Notes: generated from the sequence alone by a model not told the origin. Positions 44,606 to 58,095 are shown, numbered from the stretch's first letter. The stretch is 64,000 bases of DNA from Asterella californica (GCA_036924285.1 JAYKYS010000018.1:1550001-1614000), one strand, 5' to 3'. Translations and numbers: made by a program.

Positions 44606-47335
44606 ATGATAACAGCGACTATTCCGATATTTAACATATCTCAGTAACAGATATTTAACGGCTAGCTTGAACATGCTTGTCACGTAAATCACCATGGTTT
44701 ACAACATCAGTTTGGCGCTATGACCATCCCGAAGGGGCTCAGTATGCGAAAGATCTCAGCTATAGAAAGCTCTTGCAGCAAAAGAAGAGGATGGGACTTC
44801 TTCCTGGCAAAGAGAATTCGGTCTCGGTTTAAGAAAAGGAAAAGAGAAATCTGTTTGCGCACGTTGCGACGGAAACTACTGTGTGAGTTGGAATATCTTT
44901 TTTGTTTTACACATCTGATTAAGAATACCTTTTGTTGGATCCTCTTGTTTTGATCCGGAAATTTTAATGTATTCTTTTTCTGCATGAAATGTATAAGATG
45001 CTACTTCTAATATTGATCTCATAATCCCCATCATTTGTCTTAATCATCATCATTCCAGTGCTTGCGCAGCATTTGTTAGATGGCTCTGATTGCATTCATC
45101 GATCCAAATGTATTCTCTGCTTGCATTGCATAAAATCCATTTTCCTCAGAGTGTTATAATGCAAGGAGAGGTAAATAATTAATTATTTTCATTATATCAG
45201 TATAGTAAAAATTCATTACAATATATGAATCGTCCGGGAGAATGACAGCGCAATTAAGGAGCATAAACCACGCTCTCAAGACAAGTAAAGTCCAGTAGGA
45301 AAGAAAAAGTTATATTCGTATATACAAAAATGAATTGCATATAAATATATATATATATATATATATCTCTCTCTCTCTCTTTGGATTTATTATTATTTCA
45401 AAATATTAATAAAACATATGTTAAGATTCAATTCGTATGTTATTTTAAACAAATAAACTGAAGTGACAGTTGAGATTTTAATCGCAAAATATAATAATTT
45501 TTATGTCTTATCCTTAGCGAAAGTGAAAATATTTGGTAGAGTTCAGTGAAAAGTCAATTTCGAATGTTGCATTTGCATTTAAGTATGACACAGTACTATG
45601 GTCGATTCAGCTAGGAAGTGCAGTTCTTGGTCCTCGTTGTGCTCTAGAACTTGTTTATGATCTTCAAGTTGTGTTCATCAAACCTTCTCCTTTGATTGTA
45701 AGGACATTTCTAGAAGATTTACTTCTGTTTCAAGTTCTTTCCACAGGAAGACAAATTATCATATATTTTCTTTCCTTTGATTTGCATTACGAGCGCTAGC
45801 AAAATTATATTTCTTTGATTGTATAGATCCTTCTATGCCTCCTGTTACTAGAATAGCGACATGTACATCAAGTCATATTTATGAAGCAGACATTCATGCA
45901 AGGTTTCATGAATGTCTGCTTCATTTGATTCTAAATATCTCTTTTTTTCTTAGGAACTGTTATTAGAATTCAGTAATGAATCTTGAAAATCAGTGTCCAG
46001 TGAGTGATGGATACATCTCTTCTTCTCACTAAACTTTCCCCTAATGAATGTTGTATTTGAGTCCAGTTATGAATCTTGAACATCAGTATCCGATGAGTGA
46101 TGGAACAAACATCCCCTCTTCTTTCACTTTTTTGTTATGCTTGAAATAAATTCTTATTGTTTCTTAATTCGTTATCCAATCCAACGAGGTATTTGACAAG
46201 AGAATCGCTGTTTGAAAGGTTTTCAAATAAAGCTACATCCCAAAAACGTTTGGCATTCATTTTGTCTTAGAGAGCCTTCTAACTTCTATCTTTGATTCTC
46301 TTAAACTTGAACACGTGGATATGCAAGATTCACTCACATTTTTGTAAGAATCAACACACCGATAATACCTTTTCTACACAAGGATTTCTGAAACAAGAGG
46401 AAAACTTATATCTCTAAAATAGGCAGTCATAAACTTCAAATGCTGTGATCTTCCAAATCACTTGTTCATCTATAAAGTGCAAAAATTGTTCAGGATCCTC
46501 TAGGTACCATTTCATTTTCTCATATAATTCATATGTCTTATAAGACATTTATGATTATATCAGAAAATTATATGATACAAGAGAATTACAAGAACTTTAG
46601 GTCTAATGAACTAAAATAATTTATGATTCTATCTTGTTCTTGAATTAATTATGTTACAATTTAAAGGTATGTAATTAGAGCTTTACATTTTGTGATTGCT
46701 CAAATCAATCTGGTTAGTAGCAGCGAGATCTATCGAGTTAAAAGTTGTACGGTGTTGTGAAAGAAAAGATAGTCTTCCTTGTGATCTAAAGTACATAAAA
46801 TGTAGAGGGGATTTAGTTTTCTCTTCTTTTAATATCGATACTTGCTGTTTAACAAAGTACTATTCTTAAAAGGGGTTAATGAACAAGATTACCGGCAAAC
46901 TAACTCAAATTTTATTATATGTTCGCATTTTGGAGGTTACCATGATCTCGGAAAGAGGTCATAAAGAAACATAATAGAGACGTACAAAAAATATTTATGG
47001 TTTCCTACTCAATCATCTGCTCCTCTTTCCGTAAAATTAATTGTCATGAAAGTCTTCTGAACGAAGTCACATGATTGATACAGCCTGTTTTATTCGCACA
47101 ATACATTTACCAACGCGACATAAATACTATCTTACAGTAGTGAACATATATTTGGTATTTGTTTTCTTTGTGGACACACAAGAGACGCCGCGGGGTAAAT
47201 TTATTAATCACTAAATTAATTCTTTAAAACTTTTTTATTCATTACACCACTGATAAATAACCTTCACAAGGAACAACAAATACTGACACTCCTCTTTACG
47301 CAAAGGTTGTTACGAAGTGTACGTATCTGACAAAC
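44606..47335. other. long AT-rich, gene-poor stretch
   Basis: No convincing gene. It contains a TA/TC microsatellite at about 45345-45381, a perfect 18-bp palindrome at 45881-45924, and two loosely repeated blocks near 45975-46030 and 46070-46110 (GTTATGAATCTTGAA...CAGTGTCC/CAGTATCC...GAGTGATGG). Short open frames at 44720-44953 and 45533-45799 have no recognisable product. The last few hundred bases should hold the promoter of the PPO-like frame, but no clear TATA box was chosen. Confidence 0.5.
45881..45924. other. perfect 18-bp palindrome, 8-base loop
   Basis: ATGAAGCAGACATTCATG (45881-45898), an 8-base loop and the exact reverse complement (45907-45924). Non-coding surroundings. Confidence 0.95.
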
Positions 47336-48310
47336 ATGGCTGCTGTAGTTGCGTTCGGTCCTCCGTTACTATCTTCCTCGAACCATCTTTCGACGTCTCG
47401 AGACACGAAGCAAGTGCGAGGAGCTGTGAATCTCGCAATACTACGAGGGAAATCGACAACCATCGGCAAGAGAAATGCACGACATTCTTCCTCAACGTTT
47501 GTGAGAAATGAGGCCGCAGGCGACACGCTCAAGGTTACGGAAGGCGCACCTTCAAGGGCTGACTTGGAAGGAGGAGATTCTGAGGAGGAGAAAGCAACGA
47601 AACAATCTTCTTCAGTCCTGCGTCGTCGACGGGAGCTACTCTGGGCTGCAGCAGGGACATTTTCATATGTCACTTCTGCAGAGCTTGCCCAATCAGCCCC
47701 TGCTCTCCAGCCGACATCTTTGCAGGTTGAGGTGAATGGAGTTCCTGGAACGGGGACACGCTGTCTTCCCGATCGAGGAGGACGCGTGCCAGGAGCATTA
47801 GCTATGGATACTGACGCAGAGTGGATCAACTTTACAGCAAGATCTTCAGGCACTCCGAGACCCTCCCGATCCGAAGTTGAGTCCTTCATGGAAACGCCGA
47901 AAATTCTGCGGAAGGATGAGAGCACAACGTTTCTTCTTAGACGTCGAGAGCCTAATGATGAGGAAGTTAAAGAGCATGAGGATGAAGGCCTGACGCCAGA
48001 TGATTTGGAGGAGACTCTGTTGGTGAAAGGTGTGAAAGTACCTGCTCGTTCGTACATGTCTTACGGGGTCTTCATCAACTTCCCGAAGGCCGACAGAAGT
48101 ACACCCGTGGACATCATCGAATTTGTCGGAATGATCACCAACATTCCTCAACCTTCCAGGACTGAAAGACGAGTTAATTTTCGACTCAGCATCGGAGCTA
48201 CTGTGATAGGTCTGAACATACCACCTCTCGAATCTGTTTCTGTGACTTTTGTTCCCCAGAACCAGCAGGAAGATGCTCCTTTCGATGGTCTAGAGACCGA
48301 ATGGAATTGA
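47336..48310 (+). CDS. PPO-like protein without the tyrosinase copper domain
   Basis: An intact 324-residue frame. The N-terminus matches the full PPO at 12.8-14.7 kb: a Ser-rich transit region, DLEGGDSE, and a twin-arginine thylakoid signal (RRRRELLWAAAGTFSYV). After RCLPDRGG it jumps, near 47780, to a segment equal to the end of the copper domain and the linker (DAEWINFTARSSGTPRPS). It then continues through the PPO C-terminal domain (SYGVFINFPKADRSTPVDI), ending FDGLETEWN. About 310 residues with both copper sites are gone, yet the frame is kept and no stop is present. It cannot be a type-3 copper oxidase. It could be a lumenal partner or regulator, or a recent deletion not yet decayed. 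Confidence 0.72.
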   Translation: MAAVVAFGPPLLSSSNHLSTSRDTKQVRGAVNLAILRGKSTTIGKRNARHSSSTFVRNEAAGDTLKVTEGAPSRADLEGGDSEEEKATKQSSSVLRRRRELLWAAAGTFSYVTSAELAQSAPALQPTSLQVEVNGVPGTGTRCLPDRGGRVPGALAMDTDAEWINFTARSSGTPRPSRSEVESFMETPKILRKDESTTFLLRRREPNDEEVKEHEDEGLTPDDLEETLLVKGVKVPARSYMSYGVFINFPKADRSTPVDIIEFVGMITNIPQPSRTERRVNFRLSIGATVIGLNIPPLESVSVTFVPQNQQEDAPFDGLETEWN

Positions 48311-50059
48311 TGCCTCTGTATTTGGTTTCCTTCTCTCTGGTTCATCCAGAGTAGAGGAGAACCGTGACAAGAGAATCGGCTTAAATTGACGTCATTGCTA
48401 CCTAAAGCTATGGCTGTATTGCAAGGTCCTTCTGACTACCTTGAATTGCCGTGATAGATATCGAAAGTGATTCTTGTAGACCACCTCCAGTCAGATTGTA
48501 CATATCAATTGCAATAATTCGTAGGTGCTTCTTACAAGAGACGAATATGTTTGTGAATCTGAACGGGTGTAATCTCGTTAAGTCATTATATGAAATGTAA
48601 AAAATCTAGCAGTGTTAATATATATTCTCGTGGACTACCAATCCCGAGAGTTTTATGTATCCTTCGTGCATAACCTCCTCTCAATCCAGTTAATGAAGCG
48701 AGCTCGCAGGAAACAATCACACCCCAGATCACATTTTCCTGTCAAATGACATGTTTCCTGATGTTCTCCGCAACTCATCAAGTCAGATGCCCTATTCTCC
48801 CTTGTAAGACTAATCCCTAGGTCTAGATGGTTGGGGACTTCCAGCGATCGAGAGATTTTACTCCGTGAATCAAGAAGAAAGAGACTTGTGGTAAGCTTTT
48901 CTTGTTATGGTTTTCGTTTCTCTGCCAGTCACATCGATTCCACCCAGTTCTCTATTCAGTTCTTCGCAAGGTGTAATAACAATCTACTCTTTTGAGGGAA
49001 GAAGGGACTTGATGATTATAATCCCCACAAACGGTTTGGGAGCCCTGAGCTCTCGGAACATTGAACGGGTGTCAATTGTTTTCCTTAGATGCTTCAGTTC
49101 ATTCCATTTCTTGCCTGTAAAGTTTAAACACAACGACGGCTCCGAACCCTCATCAGGCCCAGGCCGGAGAATGCTGGTCGAGGACTCAGGAAGGCCAACC
49201 CTAGACGTCACCTACCTGGGCCAGCCGCCGTGGAATAATAAGAGGTGTGAACTGCCGATCAAAATTGGTCGTCATCTTCCCCGATTTGTTCATTCTGTTA
49301 GAAGCTTGACCAGTTCTTTGAACACGCTTGGGTTCTTGTAAGGTTGCTTATTATTCACCACGGAAGAGAGCAGCAAGCTTAACTTAGGGCCTAGCCGCGC
49401 ATGGGTTTTTTCTCTTAGTATTTTACCTGTGGCAATCCTACCTATCAATTTATGGATTTCCATTAAACTGGAGTAGAGAAGATGCCACAAATTAACCGGT
49501 TTGTATAGGTTCCTCGGATACCCTCTTATGGTTTTTATGAGTCGTTTGACTTTTATATTAACACGTGTGAACTTATTTATTGATTTTTATTGAATAAAAA
49601 CTAAATTTATAGAATTTATCTATTCTCTGTGTTAGCACATGTCTATTACTGTATATTTTTATTTTAATAAAAATAAAATAAAATATATTTTTTATGCAAT
49701 CACATAAAACCTAGATCATGGTTCAAGTAAAACATCTATCCATGTTTGTGGAGTGAAAAACCTTTGTATTCAGATCTTGCAAATCTGCTTCGGATACAGA
49801 AGAAAAACTAATAAACTTATGGTAAACTACTAGTAAAAACTATGTGCGATTGGATCCTTGTTAAGATTAAGAATAAATTATTGACGTTTAATAGCAAAGT
49901 TAAGAGATCGAAAGTTAAAAAATCAAGCTAAATCTTGGCATATCGATGTTGATTGTGTATTTGCAGTTCCTAACGCTATACTAAAGATACAAGGGGGTTG
50001 CTTGATCATTATCTTGAAAAATCTCGTGAATTGACATAAGGAGGCAACTTAAGATATCG
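48311..50059. other. intergenic stretch; left edge of a gypsy remnant
   Basis: It holds the presumed 3' end of the PPO-like gene and then unassigned sequence. A 144-codon plus-strand frame (48907-49341) overlaps a 75-codon minus-strand frame, and neither has a recognised motif. From about 49560 the sequence is AT-rich. The last 150 bases resemble a degraded gypsy protease-to-RT region without a readable frame. Confidence 0.4.
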
Positions 50060-52760
50060 ATGGACATCCATGAACAAGAGTTACCATCATTCCAAGAACT
50101 ATTTCAAGAGTTCAAGGATGTACTTGCATACAACTACACTGAATTACTAAGGGTTAACCTTGCATGTTGCCAACATCGGATCCCACTCAAGGAAGGAGCA
50201 ATCTTGATGCAACACAAGTCATATCGCCTCAATCTAAAATACTCAAGGATGGTAAAAAATAACTGTCAAAACTCTTAGATTGTAAATTCATCTACCCAAA
50301 TGAGGAATCAGATTGAACGTCTCTCATCTTGGTGGTTCCGAAGAAGAATTCGAGAAGAATTCGGATCCGCGTGGACTTTCAAGCTCTTAGCAGGGAGACA
50401 ATATCCGATCTCTTTCCAATTTCATTCACGGATATGCTCCTAGATGATGTAGGGAGTCAAAGGTTCATGTTCATGGATGGATTCAATGGATTGTCATCGC
50501 ACTGAAAAATCAACACAAACCACATTCGTGACCGATTGTGGTACATTTGCTTACAAGGAATGTCATTCATACTACAAAACATCTTGACAACATTTCGGAG
50601 GTACATGATGAATTCCTTTTCTGAGCTACAAGGAGTAATGAAGCTTTACTTGTATGACTTACTTGCCCATAGTCAGACAAATAACCATGTTAGAGTTCTT
50701 CGATCGATTCTCCACGATTATCGCAAGGCAAGAATCTCCTTAAACTTAGAGAAATGTTTCTTTGGAGTAACATGCAACTCCCTCCTAAGCCATCTGGTGT
50801 CTGAGCATGGGATCATGGTTGACCCTATGAAGATTGATGCCATATGAGGCATCCTCATCTCATCTACAATCAGAGAACTCAAGAGATTCTTGGGATGCAC
50901 ATGCTACTATCGTCTATACGTCAAAGACTATGTAGGACTAGCTGCCCATCTAACAGCGCTATTACACAACATGGTTGAGTTCATCTAGAGCCCAAAGTGC
51001 GAGAAGACATTCAACACCTTGACATAGAAATTGCAAGAAGCACCCATACTGCGAGCTCTTGACTGGACCTTGAAGTTTCACGTGTTTGTTGACATCTCGC
51101 AAACTGCCACTTGTGCAGTACTCTCGCAGCTAGATATGTCAGAGAAAGTCATCCAATCTTCTACGTCAACAAACAGCTTAGTTCAACTGAACGCAACTAC
51201 TCAACCACGGAGTTAGAATGTCTGGGAATGATATTTGCTATGCAAAAATTTTGACACTATTTGCTAGGAAACACATTTGTCTTCCACTTGTCTTGCTAGG
51301 AAACACACTTGTCTTCCACCATCAAGCCTTGAAATATCTGATCAACAAGCCAATGAGATTAGAGAGATTAGTCTGATGGATGCTACTCCTTCAAGAGTTC
51401 ATATTGACCAGGGAAGATACATGTCAACGCGAACTTCTTATCTCGTTTAGAAAGAAGAAAGAAGTCTCTCCACAACATGTATCAACACTAACCTTGTAGA
51501 TTTTCATCTTCTCTTGGTACAAGGAGAGACCACCACACAGTCCCCTTGGATTCTTCAAATGAAGTGTTATCAAAAAAATGAAAATGTAACCTTACCTCCA
51601 AACAAAGTCAAAACCTTTCATTACGTCGCATTATTTTTTTTGTGACACACTCTACAAGATGAGAATTGATACTGTACTGCGGAGATGCATCGACCATACA
51701 AAAATCCTGGTGGTACTTAAAGCATGCCACGAAAGGAAGGCTGGAGGACACTTCGCATGAGATTTGACGATCAAGAAAATTTATCTTAATGGATACTGGT
51801 GGTCGACAGTCACCAAAAATTCGCATGAATGCGTCAAGAGATACGACGCATGTCTACAACAAGATGAACCCATGGCAAGATACAAGACGACATAACGGCA
51901 CGCCCATTCTAGAAATGGAGCATCAATTTCATCGAACCAATCAACCTTCCATCAAAGATCATCCACCATAGGTACATCACAGTAGCAATAGACTATGTAA
52001 CAAAGTGGGCAGAGATAGAATCCTTCCCAAGAGCTATTGCTCAAACTACAGTATGGTTTCTTCAAAGAAACATACTTTTCAGGTTTGGAGTACCAATTAT
52101 CATTTTCTCTGATAATGGATCTTATTTTGTCAATACCGCAGTAGCCGAACTTACAACTGCTTACGACATCGAACACAAACGTACCACTCCTTACCATCTC
52201 CAAGCTAATCGTCAGGTGGAACGAACCAATGAAATTCTGCTCTCTATAATCAAGAAAACAATTTCCTTGAACTGAGATAAGAAGCTAGTACGTGAGCTTT
52301 AGAGGTATCGCACCACGTTCAAATTCAACACATGTCACACACTATTCCAACTAGTATACGGATAGAAAGCAATTTTCCCTATAGTATTCTTGGTCCTAAC
52401 ACTACATGTACTGACAAGATACGCACCTCCAGAGGAGTCCCGTCTTGGAGGGGGGGAAGCAATTCAAGAACGAGTTCACGCCTTACATGCTCTGATAGAG
52501 AAAAGACAAGAAGCATTGTACATGTAGTACACAATACAAGTAAGGAGGAAGCAGATTTTTGACAACAAGTCATCAACATCAACATTTCAGGAAGGAGATC
52601 TTGTCCTAAAGTGGAACAACATGTACTCAATGTTTCTTTTTAAGTTTTCATCCCAATGGCTGGGACTATAGATAGTGAACGAGGTTTTCGACACCAAGAC
52701 ATTGCAGTTAGAAACTCTCTAGGAAGAATCCTCGTTGAGCAAACTAACGTATGTAAATGT
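50060..52760 (+). pseudogene. gypsy family B pol remnant (RT, RNase H, integrase)
   Basis: RT starts near 50060 (LPSFQELFQEFKDVLAYNY, YRLNLKYSRM) and continues out of frame through RIRVDFQALSRETI. Its active-site box is damaged to Y-L-Y-D (50647-50658; the first catalytic Asp is Tyr). RNase H follows from 51031 (ILRALDWTLKFHVFVD). The integrase has GYWWSTVTKN, VAIDYVTKWAEIESFPRA, FSDNGSYFVN and ANRQVERTNE (51790-52260), keeping the D, D and E positions. Gag and the 5' LTR are missing, so the element is truncated on its 5' side. Confidence 0.85.
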
Positions 52761-53479
52761 CGTTTGTAAAATCCACACTGTGTACTCTTAGGAAAAACCG
52801 ACATCATGATATCAACAAACACCAAGAGTATTTTCTTCATTCAGGGAGAAAGCATGCAAGAATAAGAAGAAACATGGGGAGCAATTTCAAGGACCACATC
52901 CAAACAGGAAGAGCGTGACAGAGAAAGATCCAACACCCCATCATTCTTCAGCGAAATAGAAGCCGGGGAGAAACAAAAGAATCCAAGGAACTAGTCCAAC
53001 TAAGGAGAGAGTCTCAAGGAACACCACACAACGAAGTACACCGAGATTTCACGTGTCAATCACTCCGGAGACATGCGCCGTCAAACAAAAATTGAATCTC
53101 CAAAGTAGGTGGAAAGTAATGACGCGTCGTCTGAAGAAATTGTCGACATAAATCACTCGACCAAGACACAACGTTTCAAACAACACAACAAGCAAGCAAA
53201 GAGATACGAGAAGAGAGCATGAAGTCACATGTCACTCATGAAGAACATATTGACGTTTGTCAAGACACAACGGCACTTCTAGTCGGAGACCTCATCATAG
53301 AGCAAATCAATCAAACGAGCAGAGAAACGAGAAAATTCAAAAGGTGATTACAAGCAAGAAGACACAATGACCAATATTTTATTCCATTGACACAGGAAAT
53401 CGAGGAGGTGTTTGAGAGGATCTTCACGATTAGAGAAAACATGACATCAAAGAAGAAAATATTCTCGGTAGGAGAAACA

Positions 53480-55330
53480 TGATGACTTTCTCATTTCTTT
53501 TTCTCATACCTTCAATCCTAGATCGATTCAAGATCATTATCTTGACTTTGTATTGAACCTTGTGTATTTTGTGTCGTTATTATCACTATTGCTTGACGTT
53601 ATCTTGTGTTAAGTTTTGAGTTTGAAGTATTTTGGTTCAAATTCTTGAAGGGATGATAGTGTTTTAAGGTTACAACTCGACCCATAGTGCCAAGTAAGAG
53701 ATAAGGTGATCTCCAATCTTCTCTCTCATTGATTCATTTTTTACCAATTAAGTTCAATCAAGTTCTATGGACGGTTTTGCAATTTCAGAAGCCTTCCCAG
53801 GAGTCATACGCGGAGCGTGAGATCTCTTTGGAAAGCCCTCGAGCTGGGCTGCAATCTGGAGAGGAGAACCGATCGATTTGGAGTTCTGAGTGTGGAGTTA
53901 TGATCATTCAAAGTCAAAAAGATCAAACCGGTACTCCGAGTCATGTTTCGGAGTGTTTCTAGAGTTTGAGAGATGATCTTTCGGTATTGTCAGAGGAATT
54001 AGATAGTGGACGTTGTGCTGGTTGCACTGATGCAAAGTTGTCTTACGTTTGGATTGGTTTTGACTTCCAATGATTAACTGAAGTTGGTTGTAATAGTTGA
54101 GAGATAGAAGTAAAACTATTTTGCTTAAATAGTTTTACTATTTAAGATCCAAAGATTAGATCGAATCTCTGAGTAAAACTCTCCAAGATTGAAATGTGCA
54201 CTATCAACTTACTACTTGTGATTTTTCAACTCTTTTGGTTAAGATAAGGTGTGACGTCGTGGATTTTAGCCATCAGCATCAATAAAGCTCATGTAGCACA
54301 TACAAAAGGCTTGATCCATTTCGAGCAATTGGTTTGAGGTCTGAAGTTAAAATTTGAAAAGATAGTAGAGATATCAGAGGAATTTTTTGTGAAGTTGAGC
54401 CCAATTGTAAGTTCGAGTTGGGAGCAATAGATTGCTGAAGTTTATATTACAACATGACGGGTTTGAAAGAAAAAAAAGATTTCACCCACATCTCTTGGTT
54501 GGTCTTGAACAAACGATTTGGGGTTTCAAGGTGGAACTTTCTGGAGTCAATGGAGCTACGTTGTGAATTTGTTGTGTCGAGATTGCTGATCGAGAATCTT
54601 CAACTGAAAGATATCATTATCTTTGACACCACGTCTTCAACTCAATACTTGCTTGCTGCATGCAACCCTCACTTTGTTGGTAGCTCTAGAAGACAAGATT
54701 CTAGTGATATGTTGTATGTCTAGTTTGGAGCTTGTTTGATCACTCAAAACATAGATCAAACATGAAGATCTCGATGAGGATACGAGATATTTTGAGTTAT
54801 AAATGTTATAAATGATCAAATTTTGATCAATTGTGGTAAGAGTTATCTTGATCCAATCAAAGTGTTATCTTAAATTAGAAAGCTCGTACGATAAGCTTTC
54901 AACTGCTGTAAGATTCATCTTGAATGGGGTTCATATCAGCGGACTGTAGATGATCAAAGTTGAATATTTTAGTTAGGTTGTCGTAGAAAAATAATGAAGA
55001 AGATATTGTTAGTGCACAAGCCGACTTAAGGGATCATTTGATGGTGCTTTTAACCAAAGCATATGTTTATCATATATGGATCGTTCACGTACTTAGCGTA
55101 TGATTGTACTAGTTGTGTTGTATGTGCACTTGCGTCACACTTAAGGTTATGATGGATCGGTAGAAACCGAGATAAATGATGTTAAGGTCGAGATAAAGCC
55201 CGATTGACTATGTAGTGAGGACACAAGAATCTTATCGAGTTGGTTCAAGATTTTATTGTATTTTTCTACAACTAAATACCCTATGTATTCTCAGATCAAA
55301 ATTCACGCTCTACGATAATGATACAATGGA
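53480..55330 (+). repeat. gypsy B LTR-like block (limits approximate)
   Basis: It lies downstream of pol in the position of a 3' LTR. The first 520 bases match the reverse-oriented piece at 22380-22880. A later block, CGTACTTAGCGTATGATTGTACT (around 55088), recurs as a near copy at about 58252. No terminal TG/CA pair was fixed. Confidence 0.5.
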
Positions 55331-57858
55331 CGCATCAAGGTTCTCAGTTAATCAGATTATTTGAGCATTACTCTGTTGCGTGGTCAAAAATTTCTTGTGG
55401 CTGATGAGAAGTGTGAGCAACTTCACCTACATGTACAAAAACGTCACGGAAGTAGTATTCAAGATGATCATGTACGAGACTTTCACAAATTTTGCACCTT
55501 TCATCTTCACCAAGTTACAATCTAACATCAGGTATTTTTAGACGTCTTATGCGCTCACGAAGCTAAAAGGCAGTGTCAAGACCTTCACCATGCTCCTTGT
55601 GTTGACTAAATTAGTGGAGGTGAAATAGAAAGGCTGTATCCAAGCCAATCATATCCATGAACTCAGGCACTTATCTTTGAGAATTTATCATTATACAAAT
55701 GATACTATACTCACGGAGATAAGCTCACCCACGTAGGATCGCACATTATCTCGGTTCTACTAGAGAGATTCAAGAGTTGGACGGAAGGAGAGAAAGTTGC
55801 GATTGCTCAAAAAGAGTTACTTGAGTCATCATTTCAGCAGACCCCGAGCAAACAAAAGAAGAGGGAGCGTACAACATCCTCCCTTGGTACTCAACACACG
55901 GACAAGAGATAGAAGGTAGAGGGGAAGAAAAAAAGCACTTTAAAGAAAGACGTTGAGATGATCACACTCCTAAAAGGTTATATTCTTGGAACGTCAAAAC
56001 AAAAGAGAACACCCCCAATGAGATCTGCAAAGAAGGTAACAGTCCACCAAAAAGAGACGTCAGCAGCACCGCATGCGAGAGCAATGAGAGAGGAGAAAGC
56101 ATAATCTCCAACAGCGGTAGTGACCTTTGTAGGAGTCACTATAGTCAGAGAGTCCATGGAGGAGACACCAACAAAGGAGAAGTCGTCTACACCAACTTCT
56201 CAAGCACCTGCCTATGGTAAGGAAGCTCAACACGGTCTCCAAGCTTACTAACCAAGATATAAAGAGATGACAAAGTAGATTCATCTCGCACACCAGCGAT
56301 GAAAAAGAGTACTTGAGTATAGATGAGGAGGAAGACGGGATCAGGTAACGGTACCATGGGCCTTCGACACTCCAAGACAACGATTCCGGAGATCAGTCCT
56401 AGAGAAGGAGGAGGATTACTCATAGGATACAAGGAGGGGGATCACATTTGAACGATCTAGGAACAAGTTCATGAACGTCAAGTGTTCAGCAAGAACAAAA
56501 TTGAGATCTGAGAATTATTTCGGTCCTCCGACCACCCAGTCAACTCAAGAGAGGAGGATAGAAAGGACGACAACAAGGAGTGAGTATCTCCCTTGAGAGG
56601 AAATAGCGGATCTCTTTCAGAGAGAACCGCTGCCGAGTTGTGCATATTGGTGATCTCATTAACCTCTGGAGAGATACCTCAGCCCTGGATCATCGACGGG
56701 ATCAAGAAGTGGATCGAGAAGATGAAAAGGGTGGACAAAGTGACCTTGCACACCAATTACGTCATCATGGAACTTCACCAAAGTCGACACCTACAAGAAG
56801 ACTTAAAACACCATCCTCCCTCATGTGGTCAAGCTTCATGAGATAGCGGGAGGAGCTACGATAGAGATGAACAAATATCGGTAGCTCTACGAAGATATTA
56901 CAGCAAAGAACAAGGTCCTTACAACGAAGATGTAGTTCAAGGACAAGACAAAGAAAGACCTAGCTCAGGAGAAGGAGGTCAAGATCAAGGAGCAGGAGAA
57001 AGCAAATAAGCTCACCCTAGTGAGTATTCCAGACAACATGACCGCCTTACATGCCAAACTGGACAGAACTTAGAAAGCTCAATTACAGAGAGGTTAAATA
57101 AATCATAGGACAAAAATGCAATAGTGCAATAACTGTAGGAGCAACGAGCACGAGACTTGCTCGTCTAATTGATAGCGTCAATAAGGAATGTGAATACCTT
57201 GGAAGCTGAAGTACAACAAGTAATTTCAGAAAGAGAAGAACTGAAGAAACTACTCGGACAAAAAAGGAGTAGCAAGCTTTAGGAGGTACAAGGTCTCAAA
57301 GACCAAGTGACCACGAAGGAGAAGAGCATGTAGGAGGTCATCAACAGCCGAGATACCCATGCTAAAGAGGTCTATGATCAAGAGCGGCTGAGAAGACAGA
57401 TGCAACAGGAAATAATGAAGCTTCAAGAGAAGATCGAGCACCTTCTAGTGGAGGATGACATCAAAGACAAAGACGAGGAAGAAGACGACAATCCGAAGGA
57501 AGAAAAGGGGTCCAGGAAAGATGATGCTCTTAAGAACGATCCACCTTTGAAGGGCGATTTCTCCTAGTCCATCACCATCAAGACCACCAACTGCGTCGTA
57601 AAGAGATAACGATGGAGCACACACAAAACCATCACACATGTCTCACCCAAGACAGAAGTCAGGAGGGTGAAAGAGCTCATCCAAAGATCAGGGGGTCTCA
57701 AGTATGCAGCAGAAGGTGAAGTCAGCGAGGAAGTTAATGTGACCTTGAAGTCATTGGTTAGGAGGATGAACGATAGCCTACTCAGAGACCTCAATATCTC
57801 AATCAACGAGTATGGCAGCTCCATGAGCGACACTCTTAGAAAGCTCTCAAAGAGCTGA
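55330..57858 (+). pseudogene. decayed coiled-coil protein frame, probably transposon-encoded
   Basis: Plus-strand coding texture interrupted by many stops. Readable parts include CEQLHLHVQKRH, a Lys/Glu-rich middle, ISEREELKKLLGQKRSSK, QERLRRQMQQEIMKLQEKIE, an acidic DIKDKDEEEDDNPKEEKG, and an end at 57858 reading SDTLRKLSKS. Long heptad-like helices suggest a coiled-coil structural protein, as in extra gag-like frames of large plant gypsy elements. Identity is unknown. Confidence 0.45.
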
Positions 57859-58095
57859 TAACGGTGGACTCAACGATCGTCTGATTTGAGTTAAGAGGAA
57901 GCAAGATATCATCTATTGAAGTTTGAGAAGTCAATTCATGAATGTGCGAATTCAAACAGCCATAGAACGCGCCATGTGTGTTATTTGAAGGAGACTGAAG
58001 TGGGATTTAGAAGCTCTCGAAGAACTGATAATTGAGGACTCAATGATCAATTTATTTGAGTTCAAAGTGAGCTAAATACCATCAATTGAAGTTGA
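57838..58095 (+). repeat. direct repeat pair of about 88 bases, 171 bases apart
   Basis: 57838-57927 and 58009-58095 share AGAA(A)GCTCTC.AAGA.CTGATAA, GGACTCAA.GATC, TTTGAGTT and ATC.ATTGAAGTT. The first copy overlaps the end of the coiled-coil frame, so the duplication repeats its last codons. Confidence 0.7.

Noticed and set aside
47296..48057. A 253-codon minus-strand frame over the PPO-like gene
   Set aside because: The plus-strand frame aligns with PPO; this one is its antisense shadow.
48907..49341. A 144-codon plus-strand gene
   Set aside because: No motif, overlapping open frames on the other strand, and no splice or promoter evidence.
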